Assembly (NCBI GenBank): GCA_002361735.1
Contig: DETS01000053.1
Coordinates: 1,633-17,237, forward strand
Length of the DNA: 15,605 nt
Source: Lachnospiraceae bacterium UBA3282
GTDB taxonomy: Bacteria > Bacillota > Clostridia > Lachnospirales > Lachnospiraceae
Reading direction: 5' to 3'
Under the pieces are notes generated by a model. That model made no database searches. It was not told the origin of the DNA and saw only the letters and a program-made list of their open reading frames with translations. The number at the start of each line of letters is the position of its first letter. Within the stretch, counting starts at the first letter, position 1. The position numbers were made by a program, and so were the translations under genes. Shown one piece after another: positions 1-6,481 of this stretch.

Positions 1-389
1 CGGTGGAAGATACCGGCATCGCGTTGGGAACCGCCATCAAAGAGGCGCTTGGCGATAAAGCAGGCATCAAACGCTACGGCTCCTTTATCCTGCCCATGGA
101 CGACGCGCTGTGCCTGTGCGCGATTGATTTGTGCGGCAGACCGTATTTCGCGTTTGACTGTGATTTCTCCGTGGAACGGGTGGGAGAGTTGGATACAGAG
201 CTGGTGCGGGAGTTTTTCTATGCGGTCAGCTACAGTGCCGGCATGAATCTTCACCTGAAGATGTTGAGCGGCGAAAATGCCCACCACATGATCGAGGCGA
301 TGTTTAAGGCGTTTGGCAAGGCACTGGACGAGGCGACAACCTTTGATCCGCGTGTTGAGGGCGTTCTCAGTACCAAGGGCGCCTTGTAG
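1..389 (+). CDS. hisB: Imidazoleglycerol-phosphate dehydratase, C-terminal part
   Basis: This enzyme dehydrates imidazole glycerol phosphate to imidazole acetol phosphate in histidine synthesis, in the cytoplasm. The gene is cut by the window edge; about 128 residues remain of a protein normally near 195, so roughly the first third is missing. The visible part starts at the VEDTGIALG segment, just after where the first metal-binding histidine pair would lie. It continues through PMDDAL, the conserved DTELVREFF stretch, the second metal-binding motif NAHHMIEAMFKAF, and the typical family ending (DPRV, then STKG). It reads cleanly to a TAG stop. The HisF/HisI/HisE fusion gene follows after about 100 bp, consistent with one histidine operon. 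The family call is secure; the true start is outside the window. Confidence 0.97.
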   Translation, partial: VEDTGIALGTAIKEALGDKAGIKRYGSFILPMDDALCLCAIDLCGRPYFAFDCDFSVERVGELDTELVREFFYAVSYSAGMNLHLKMLSGENAHHMIEAMFKAFGKALDEATTFDPRVEGVLSTKGAL

Positions 390-490
390 AAAGCAGACGC
401 ATAAAAGCACATTAGATAAAATGCGGCGGACGGACAGTTTCATATACGAAAAATGGAACTCTTAGATGGAACGCAAGAAAGGACAGACAT

Positions 491-1780
491 TTGGGTATGG
501 CATACAAAAAATTCATTCCCTGTATCTATCTCTATAAGGGAAACGCCGTGAAAAATTTCATGGACAGCACCATTTTAAATACAAATCCGGCGGCTCTGGC
601 AAAATACTACAGCGATAACAACGCCGATGAACTCATCGTCTACGATATGTCCGAGGGCGATGCCGCTCATGAGGAAGCCCTCGATATCATCAAGGATATC
701 TGCAGCGAAGCGGAGATTCCCGTGATCGGCGCAGGCAATGTAAAGCGTATGGAGGATGTCAAAAAGCTTCTCTATGCCGGCTGTAAAAAGGCAGCCTTAA
801 ATTATTCAAAACCGGGAAATATCGAGATTACCGAAGAAGTTTCTAAGAAATTCGGCAAAGATAAAATCGTAGCCTGTGTGACGGAGGTTTCCGCCATCAC
901 CGAAAACGAAACGTTGATCGGAGACTATGTGGACGAAATCATTCTGGTAAAGGAAACCTGCCTGAAAGAGGCAATCGCTGTTTCTCCTTTTCCGATGATT
1001 GCATCCGTGCCGGAGGTTTCTCTGGATAAGATCCTGGAGATTCTTGCAAACGATAATATTTGCGGCATTTCCGGTTATGCCATCAATGAGAACGCCAAAG
1101 AATTGCTTCCCATCAAGGAGTTGTGCAAAAATAACGATATCGCGGTCAATACTTTTGAATCCGCGCTTCCCTGGGAAGATTTTAAGTTAAATTCAGACGG
1201 CCATGTGACGGTGGTGGTGCAGGACTACAAGACGGACGAGGTGCTGATGGTGGCTTATATGAATGAAGAAGCCTACCGAATGACCCTGCAGACCGGCAAA
1301 ATGACCTACTACAGCAGAAGCCGTGACGAACTGTGGGTCAAAGGCGAAACCAGCGGGCATTATCAGTACGTGAAGTCCCTGACCGCGGACTGCGATAAGG
1401 ATACCATTCTGGCTAAGGTGTCGCAGGTGGGCGCTGCCTGCCACACTGGGGCACATTCCTGCTTCTTTAACAAGATCATGGAAAAGGAATATGAGGAGAC
1501 CAATCCCTTAAAGGTCTTTGAGCAGGTTTTTGCCGTCATTCAAGACAGGAAGGTCCACCCGAAGGACGGTTCCTATACGAACTATCTTTTCGACAAGGGT
1601 ATTGATAAAATCTTAAAAAAGCTTGGTGAGGAGGCAACGGAGATCGTCATTGCCGCCAAAAACCCCAACGCCAACGAAATTAAATACGAAATTTCAGACT
1701 TTTTGTATCATATGATGGTACTGATGGTGGAAAAAGACGTCACCTGGGAGGAGATCACGGCAGAACTAGCCAGACGTTAA
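491..1780 (+). CDS. hisIE: HisF-like pseudo-barrel fused to HisI and HisE
   Basis: The C-terminal two thirds carry two histidine steps: phosphoribosyl-AMP cyclohydrolase (HisI) and phosphoribosyl-ATP pyrophosphohydrolase (HisE). HisI spans about residues 225-330, with TYYSRSRDELWVKGETSGH, metal ligands Asp300/302/304, and Cys317 and Cys324 in CHTGAHSC. HisE spans about 345-429, with LGEEATE and YEISDFLYH. Residues 1-215 resemble HisF: IPCI near the start, then DNNADELIVYDMS, IPVIGAGNVKRMEDV and LLYAGCKKAALN. However, the two catalytic aspartates of HisF are replaced, by Tyr13 (IPCIYL against IPCLDV) and Thr131 (VACVTE against VVAIDA). I infer a non-catalytic, perhaps structural, barrel. The TTG at 491 sits 7 nt after GAAAGGA; an ATG at 497 (MAYKKFIPC) is the alternative and better matches homologue starts. 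A terminator follows the stop. Confidence 0.95.
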   Translation: MGMAYKKFIPCIYLYKGNAVKNFMDSTILNTNPAALAKYYSDNNADELIVYDMSEGDAAHEEALDIIKDICSEAEIPVIGAGNVKRMEDVKKLLYAGCKKAALNYSKPGNIEITEEVSKKFGKDKIVACVTEVSAITENETLIGDYVDEIILVKETCLKEAIAVSPFPMIASVPEVSLDKILEILANDNICGISGYAINENAKELLPIKELCKNNDIAVNTFESALPWEDFKLNSDGHVTVVVQDYKTDEVLMVAYMNEEAYRMTLQTGKMTYYSRSRDELWVKGETSGHYQYVKSLTADCDKDTILAKVSQVGAACHTGAHSCFFNKIMEKEYEETNPLKVFEQVFAVIQDRKVHPKDGSYTNYLFDKGIDKILKKLGEEATEIVIAAKNPNANEIKYEISDFLYHMMVLMVEKDVTWEEITAELARR

Positions 1781-1803
1781 CATTATAATATGCTGTCAGT
1801 CAG

Positions 1804-1835
1804 GAACGCTGCCTTTCGGGGTGCGTTCTTTTTTT
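1804..1835 (+). terminator. Rho-independent terminator of the his operon
   Basis: GAACGC (1804-1809) pairs with GCGTTC (1823-1828) around a 13-nt loop, and seven T residues follow directly. It lies 24 bp after the hisIE stop codon, so it closes the histidine operon. Confidence 0.85.
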
Positions 1836-1885
1836 GTGCGATATCACATAAAATATAGGGACAAAATGAGATAAAGGAACCAAAA

Positions 1886-2290
1886 ATGACCGAAAAGAAA
1901 GTAACGCCGGAAAAGCGGGTGGAACTGGCAAGATATATCAGAGAAGAAAATATGGGAAACCGCATGAAGCTGCGCCAAAGGGAACATATCCTCTACGGGC
2001 GCGACCTGACAATGCCCGTTGACGAGAGAGGGGGATTTTCGGATCAGGCTCTTACGGGCGGCGCGCAGGGGGAGGCTATCCCCGATGGAAGCTCCATTGG
2101 AAGCTTCAAATACCGCATGACGCTCGCCGTACTTTTGTTTGTCGGATTTTTACTCTGCGATACGGGAAAGGGCAGTATTTTATCCTACAGTACCAACGAT
2201 GTGTATGAGATGATCCGTGCGGACAGCCTGCATCTGTACGACGGCGGAGAAAATGCCGTGATGGAGGAGCTTTCGGAGCTGTTCCAATAA
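1886..2290 (+). CDS. Small single-pass membrane protein of unknown function
   Basis: I do not recognise a named family. The 134-residue product starts with a charged cytoplasmic-looking segment (residues 1-76) rich in Lys, Arg and Glu. One membrane helix follows at about 77-93 (core YRMTLAVLLFVGFLL), then a short acidic tail ending in EELSELFQ. There is no signal peptide at the N-terminus, so the helix is an internal anchor with the N-terminus probably inside. The start ATG has AAAGGA 8 nt upstream. The gene stands between the his terminator and the promoter of the radical SAM gene, so it is probably a monocistronic unit; I could not pick out a clear promoter for it. It resembles small conserved hypothetical proteins of Lachnospiraceae, but no function can be assigned. 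Confidence 0.75.
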   Translation: MTEKKVTPEKRVELARYIREENMGNRMKLRQREHILYGRDLTMPVDERGGFSDQALTGGAQGEAIPDGSSIGSFKYRMTLAVLLFVGFLLCDTGKGSILSYSTNDVYEMIRADSLHLYDGGENAVMEELSELFQ

Positions 2291-2330
2291 ACTGCGAGCC
2301 GTTTATACACGCTTTGGAAGGTCATGCGCT

Positions 2331-2359
2331 TTGACTTTATATGATAAGTCCGTTATACT
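2331..2359 (+). promoter_or_regulatory. Vegetative promoter for the radical SAM gene
   Basis: TTGACT (2331-2336) and TATACT (2354-2359) are separated by exactly 17 bp, each one mismatch from the sigma-A consensus. Transcription should begin near 2366, giving a leader of about 36 nt. A purine-rich ribosome binding site, AAAGGCAGG (2383-2391), lies before the ATG at 2402. Confidence 0.8.
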
Positions 2360-2401
2360 TAGAATATCGACCTGAAATCAAAAAAGGCAGGTATTCTGTT
2401 T

Positions 2402-4276
2402 ATGAGAAAAACGGCACTGCGTGATGATATTTTAATGCGGGTGGAAAAGCCCACCCGCTATATCGGAAATGAGGTAAATGCCATTGTAAAGGACAAGGCG
2501 GACATCGCCCTACGATTTGCCATGTGCTTTCCGGATGTCTATGAAATCGGTATGTCCCACCTCGGTATCCAGATTATATACAGTATGTTGAACGAATGGG
2601 AGGACGTGTGGTGCGAGCGCGTCTATTCGCCGTGGGCGGATCTCGATCGGATCATGCGTAAAGAGTCCATTCCCCTGTTTTGTCTGGAATCTCAGGAACC
2701 CGTAAAAAACATGGATTTTCTCGGTATCACCATCCAGTATGAAATGTGCTACACCAATATTTTGCAGGTGCTGGAACTCTCGCAGATTCCGCTGCTTGCA
2801 AAAGACCGCGGAGAAGATATGCCCCTTGTGATCGGCGGCGGACCCTGCACTTACAATCCGGAACCGATCGCGGATTTCTTCGATCTGTTCTACATCGGCG
2901 AGGGAGAAACGCAGTACCGCCCGTTGTTTGACTGGTATCTGGAAAATCAGAAAAACGGCGGCACGAGAGAGGATTTTCTGCACGGCGCCGCCAAGATCCC
3001 CGGCATCTATGTGCCGCAGCTTTATGAAGAAATTTATCATGAGGACGGCACCGTCGCGGGACGGCGGAAACAATACGAGGATATCCCCGATGTGATCACA
3101 AAAGAGATTGTGAAGGATGTGACGGAAGTTCATTATCCCCTAAAGCCCGTGGTTCCCTTTATCAAGGTAACGCAGGACAGGGTCGTGTTGGAGATCCAGC
3201 GTGGCTGTATCCGCGGCTGCCGTTTCTGCCAGGCGGGTCAAATCTATCGTCCCGTGCGGGAGCGGGATGCGGATAAATTAAAAGAATATGCGGTGGAAAT
3301 GCTCAAAAATACGGGGCATGAAGAAATTTCCTTAAGCTCTTTAAGCTCCAGCGACTATTCCAAATTGGACGAGCTTCTTACTTTTTTGATAGAGGAATGC
3401 GGGAAAAAGCACGTCAATATTTCCCTGCCTTCTCTGCGCATTGACGCCTTTTCTCTGGATGTGATGAGCAAGGTGCAAGATGTGAAAAAAAGCAGCCTGA
3501 CCTTTGCGCCGGAGGCAGGCAGCCAGCGGCTCCGTGATGTAATCAATAAAGGATTGACCGAAGAAGTCATTTTGAAGGGAGCATCCCTCGCCTTCGAGGG
3601 TGGCTGGACCAAGGTAAAACTCTATTTTATGCTGGGTCTGCCCACTGAGACGGAGGAAGACATTCTCGGCATCGGCGACCTTTCCAACAAAATTGCAGCC
3701 GCCTTTTTTGAGACAGTGCCAAAGGACAAGCGGGTGAACGGCAAGGTGCAGATCACAACCAGCACCTCCTTCTTTATTCCCAAACCCTTTACACCTTTCC
3801 AGTGGGCGCCCATGTGCACCAAGGAGGAATTTCTGGATAAAGCGCACCTGACGAAACAGGGCATCATGAGCCAGTTAAACCAAAAAAGCATCAAATATAA
3901 CTGGCATGAGGCGGATGTGAGCGTCTTAGAGGGCGTGCTTGCCAGAGGAGACCGCAGGGTAGGCAGGGCAATCCTGAAAGCTTATCAAAAGGGCTGCATG
4001 TTCGATTCCTGGAGCGAATTTTTCCGCAACGACCTGTGGCTTCAAAGTTTCGAGGAATGCGGGCTGGACATCGGCTTTTATACCACCAGGCAGCGTATGG
4101 ACAACGAGATCTTTCCCTGGGATTTCATTGACTGTGGTGTGACGAGGGAATTTTTGCTGCGGGAGTGGAAAAAGGCGCAGGAACAAACAGTAAGCCCTAA
4201 CTGTAAAGTACAATGTCAGGGCTGCGGAGCGAACCGCTTCGGAGTTGGAGTCTGTTACGACAGGGCAAAAGCGTAG
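2402..4276 (+). CDS. Radical SAM protein, TIGR03960-like (B12-binding-like N-terminus)
   Basis: The 624-residue protein carries the radical SAM 4Fe-4S motif CIRGCRFC (Cys269, Cys273, Cys276), which binds the cluster that cleaves S-adenosylmethionine. The N-terminal part (about 30-190) has the features of the B12-binding-like domain of this family, including PDVYEIGMSHLG and GGGPCTYNPEP followed by FYIGEGE; I do not see a classical DxHxxG cobalamin motif. SLPSLRIDAF, LTFAPEAGSQRLRDVINKG and FMLGLPTET follow the cluster in usual order. The C-terminus has the family signature NCKVQCQGCGANRFG, with cysteines that may bind a second cluster or metal. The substrate of this family is not known to me. 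In related genomes its partner is the DUF2344 protein, here found 6.4 kb downstream at 10733. Confidence 0.93.
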   Translation: MRKTALRDDILMRVEKPTRYIGNEVNAIVKDKADIALRFAMCFPDVYEIGMSHLGIQIIYSMLNEWEDVWCERVYSPWADLDRIMRKESIPLFCLESQEPVKNMDFLGITIQYEMCYTNILQVLELSQIPLLAKDRGEDMPLVIGGGPCTYNPEPIADFFDLFYIGEGETQYRPLFDWYLENQKNGGTREDFLHGAAKIPGIYVPQLYEEIYHEDGTVAGRRKQYEDIPDVITKEIVKDVTEVHYPLKPVVPFIKVTQDRVVLEIQRGCIRGCRFCQAGQIYRPVRERDADKLKEYAVEMLKNTGHEEISLSSLSSSDYSKLDELLTFLIEECGKKHVNISLPSLRIDAFSLDVMSKVQDVKKSSLTFAPEAGSQRLRDVINKGLTEEVILKGASLAFEGGWTKVKLYFMLGLPTETEEDILGIGDLSNKIAAAFFETVPKDKRVNGKVQITTSTSFFIPKPFTPFQWAPMCTKEEFLDKAHLTKQGIMSQLNQKSIKYNWHEADVSVLEGVLARGDRRVGRAILKAYQKGCMFDSWSEFFRNDLWLQSFEECGLDIGFYTTRQRMDNEIFPWDFIDCGVTREFLLREWKKAQEQTVSPNCKVQCQGCGANRFGVGVCYDRAKA

Positions 4277-4306
4277 TTATGCTATTTTTGTACGATTGGG
4301 TATTGA

Positions 4307-4335
4307 TTGACATGTGAATACATATGTATTATAAT
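4307..4335 (+). promoter_or_regulatory. Perfect consensus promoter of the RHH-SPFH-TIR/LRR operon
   Basis: TTGACA (4307-4312) and TATAAT (4330-4335) match the sigma-A consensus in all twelve positions with a 17-bp spacer. The spacer contains a 14-bp palindrome, so a very strong promoter is probably held under repression. Transcription should start near 4342, giving a short leader before the ribosome binding site GGAGGTG (4349-4355). Confidence 0.9.
4317..4330 (+). promoter_or_regulatory. Palindromic operator candidate inside the promoter
   Basis: AATACATATGTATT is a perfect 14-bp palindrome. It fills the spacer and touches the first base of the -10 box. Ribbon-helix-helix dimers typically bind short symmetrical sites and often repress their own promoters. 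The first gene of this transcript encodes such a protein, so autoregulation is the simplest reading. Binding is inferred, not shown. Confidence 0.6.
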
Positions 4336-4360
4336 TGTATTCGCGGATGGAGGTGTCATT

Positions 4361-4549
4361 TTGGCAGAAAAGAAACTGGTGATTCATTCGCAGAAATATA
4401 CAGGCGAATCAAAAGTGATATCTATGAGACTTCCCGTGGATATGCTGACGGAGATTGACCGTGTTGCCAAAGAAACGGGGCGGACACGCAATGAGATCAT
4501 GCAGCTTTGTCTGGAATTTGCCTTGGAAAATATGACAATCGAGCAATAA
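4361..4549 (+). CDS. Ribbon-helix-helix (CopG/Arc-type) regulator
   Basis: This 62-residue protein has the compact fold of CopG/Arc DNA-binding proteins: a strand at about 17-24 (SKVISMRL), helix A at about 26-38 (VDMLTEIDRVAKE), a turn with Gly40-Arg41-Thr42, and helix B at about 43-57. Two such chains would form an intertwined dimer that inserts the paired strands into the DNA major groove. I place the start at TTG 4361 because GGAGGTG lies 5 nt before it. The longer frame from 4307 begins inside the -35 box and cannot be translated from this promoter. It is the first gene of the SPFH/TIR operon, 26 bp ahead of the SPFH gene, and probably binds the palindrome at 4317-4330. It could also be the antitoxin-like half of a pair, but no small toxin follows. 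Confidence 0.85.
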   Translation: MAEKKLVIHSQKYTGESKVISMRLPVDMLTEIDRVAKETGRTRNEIMQLCLEFALENMTIEQ

Positions 4550-4575
4550 CGAAATTTGCACATTGGGAGTCAGGT

Positions 4576-5793
4576 ATGAAGCAGAAATTAACCCAAAACG
4601 GGCTGGTCAGTATCATCAAATATGACGGGGACAATGATGCCCTTGTATGGAAGCATCCGATAGAAGATTTTAAACTCGGAACACAGCTGATCGTTCACGA
4701 AAGTCAGGAGGCGGTCTTTTTTAAGGACGGACGCGCTTTTGATGTTTTTGGCGCGGGACGCCATACGCTGGAAACGCAAAAGCTGCCGCTTCTGGATCAG
4801 TTTTTCCGGCTTCCGTCGGATGCGGATAAAACCTTTCATTCGGAAATCTATTATATTAATCTGGCGACACAGATGGGGATCAAATGGGGGACGGACTCCC
4901 GGATCCGTCTGTTAGACCCTGTCTCCGGTCTGCCTTTGGAAATCGGTGCATGCGGTGAATTCAATCTCCGTGTCTGCAATGGGAGGAAGCTTCTTCTGAA
5001 GGTGGTTGGCACTTCTTCCGGCTTTGGACCGGGCAGCCTGTTTGGGGAGGACGGCGCGAAAGGTTATTTTCGTTCCATTGTAATCACACAGGTCAAGACC
5101 GGTCTTGCTGAGACGATCAAACAAGAAAACATCCATATTTTGGAGATAGATTCTGAACTCTTAAAACTCTCTGCTCTTTTACAGGAAAAGATCAACGGCG
5201 CATTGGAGGCTTACGGTCTGGAGATCACCGACTTTTTCATCACCCGTATCCTCACGCCGGAAGAAGATCCCAATTACCGCCGCCTGAAAGAACAGTACGC
5301 AAAACAGTATCTGCTCGTCCGCGAGGAAGAAATCCGACGCAGAGAAGCGGAAGCGGCGGCAGAGCGCAAAGCCGTGGAAGCGCAAACGCAGGCCCGACTG
5401 AAGATCATCGAAGCCCAGGGCAATGCGGAGGCTCTGAAGCTGCATGCAGCGGCGGAAGCGGCCGAAATGCAGATGAAGGGTTATACCTATCAGCAGGAAA
5501 CCGCCCGTCTGGTGGGTATGGAGGCCATGAAAAACGGGCTCGGCTCCGGAGATGGCGGCTCATCCCTGCTTGGTGATATCGCCGGTCTCGGCGTAGGCTT
5601 AGGCGCGATGGGCGGCGTTATGAATATGGCCAAAGACGCCCTCTCACCCTTAACGGAGCAGAGCATGCAGACGGGACAGTCGATGGCGAATATCCTCAAG
5701 GCATCCTGGGACTGCACCTGCGGACAGCTTGGCAATACCGGTAACTTCTGCAGCAACTGCGGCAAAAAAAGAGAGGATCAGAGAGATGAATAA
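4576..5793 (+). CDS. SPFH-domain protein with C-terminal zinc ribbon (YdjI-like)
   Basis: The 405-residue protein has an SPFH/band-7 type core (about 35-240). An Ala/Glu/Arg-rich coiled coil follows (about 240-300), then a Gly-rich linker (about 321-348). It ends in a zinc ribbon with Cys380, Cys382, Cys392 and Cys395 (pattern CxC then CxxC). It lacks the N-terminal membrane hairpin of classical flotillins, as does Bacillus YdjI, which also ends in a zinc ribbon and is held at the membrane by partner proteins during envelope stress. By analogy it may form a membrane-associated scaffold recruited by the four-helix protein encoded next. I chose ATG 4576, with GGGAG 6 nt upstream; the frame extends back to 4507 but only inside the upstream gene. 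The stop overlaps the next start by 8 bp, implying translational coupling. Confidence 0.88.
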   Translation: MKQKLTQNGLVSIIKYDGDNDALVWKHPIEDFKLGTQLIVHESQEAVFFKDGRAFDVFGAGRHTLETQKLPLLDQFFRLPSDADKTFHSEIYYINLATQMGIKWGTDSRIRLLDPVSGLPLEIGACGEFNLRVCNGRKLLLKVVGTSSGFGPGSLFGEDGAKGYFRSIVITQVKTGLAETIKQENIHILEIDSELLKLSALLQEKINGALEAYGLEITDFFITRILTPEEDPNYRRLKEQYAKQYLLVREEEIRRREAEAAAERKAVEAQTQARLKIIEAQGNAEALKLHAAAEAAEMQMKGYTYQQETARLVGMEAMKNGLGSGDGGSSLLGDIAGLGVGLGAMGGVMNMAKDALSPLTEQSMQTGQSMANILKASWDCTCGQLGNTGNFCSNCGKKREDQRDE

Positions 5794-6466
5794 GAAGTTA
5801 TTAAAAGGATATGTTCTGCTTTTTCTTGTTTTGCTTCTCTATCTGACAATTACCGTTCCCATTCCAAAAACCGCTGTTTTTTGGATGGCGTGCGGTTTTT
5901 CTGCTCTGGCATTTCTGGCGCAGATTTATACCTTACATACCGTGATCGGACAGGAGATTGCGATGAAAGACAGGGCGCTTGATTTTCCGAAACTCAGAAT
6001 CAGCGTTCTCTATCTCATCATCCAGTTTGCGGTAAGTCTGATCTTAATGAAAACAACGGCGCAGATTCCCGTATGGGCCGCCGCTGCGATAGAGGTGGGT
6101 ATTTTATTGCTCGCCGTCACCGGATTTTATGCGGTAGAAGCGGCATGCGCGGAAGTGAAACGACAGAATGGGCAGAATCAGCAGAATATGGAAACTATGC
6201 AGCGCATAAAAGAACGGTTAAGCCGCCTGATTCTGCACTGCGAGCAGGAAGAAATCCAAAAAAGTTTACGGAAATTGGCTGACGAAATACAATTTGCGAA
6301 CCCGACACCCACAGACTGTGCGCAGGAGATTGAAGAAGAAATGACGTCATTGCTTACAGAGATCGAAGCAGCCTCCCTTGCGGATGATGCGGATACGGTT
6401 CATGCTCTCTGTCATAATATGATGGGGCTTTTGAAAGAAAGAGACAGCATCTGTAAAAACAAATGA
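5786..6466 (+). CDS. Four-helix membrane protein with cytoplasmic helical tail
   Basis: I do not recognise a named family. The 226-residue protein has four predicted membrane helices at about 7-24, 30-50, 70-88 and 97-118. A soluble tail of about 105 residues follows, rich in Glu, Gln, Lys and Arg and largely helical (about 125-195, probably coiled coil). Both ends are expected in the cytoplasm. The start ATG at 5786 overlaps the end of the SPFH gene by 8 bp and has AGAGG upstream; the reading frame reaches back to 5729 only within the SPFH gene. The TIR/LRR gene begins 15 bp after its stop. Its position between an SPFH scaffold and a TIR receptor-like protein suggests a membrane anchor or adaptor for one of them, similar to the role of YdjH with YdjI. 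That is inference from order alone. Confidence 0.8.
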   Translation: MNKKLLKGYVLLFLVLLLYLTITVPIPKTAVFWMACGFSALAFLAQIYTLHTVIGQEIAMKDRALDFPKLRISVLYLIIQFAVSLILMKTTAQIPVWAAAAIEVGILLLAVTGFYAVEAACAEVKRQNGQNQQNMETMQRIKERLSRLILHCEQEEIQKSLRKLADEIQFANPTPTDCAQEIEEEMTSLLTEIEAASLADDADTVHALCHNMMGLLKERDSICKNK

Positions 6467-6481
6467 TGAGGAGGGGCGGAA

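Noticed and set aside
2362..2396. Hairpin GAATA..CCTG / CAGG..TATTC hiding the ribosome binding site of the radical SAM gene
   Set aside because: The predicted transcription start (about 2366) falls inside the 5' arm, so most of the outer stem would not be transcribed; the remaining 4-bp stem is weak.
2510..3133. Long open frame on the minus strand inside the radical SAM gene (and similar ones at 3341-3847, 12712-13227 and 14555-14980)
   Set aside because: They are antisense shadows of well-supported genes, have no ribosome binding sites or recognisable domains, and their products look compositionally random.
4307..4360. Longer start of the RHH gene at TTG 4307
   Set aside because: The codon is part of the -35 box, upstream of the transcription start; TTG 4361 has an ideal GGAGGTG.
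4361..5793. RHH and SPFH genes as a type II toxin-antitoxin pair
   Set aside because: The second protein is a 405-residue scaffold with coiled coil and zinc ribbon, not a small RelE/ParE/MazF-type toxin.
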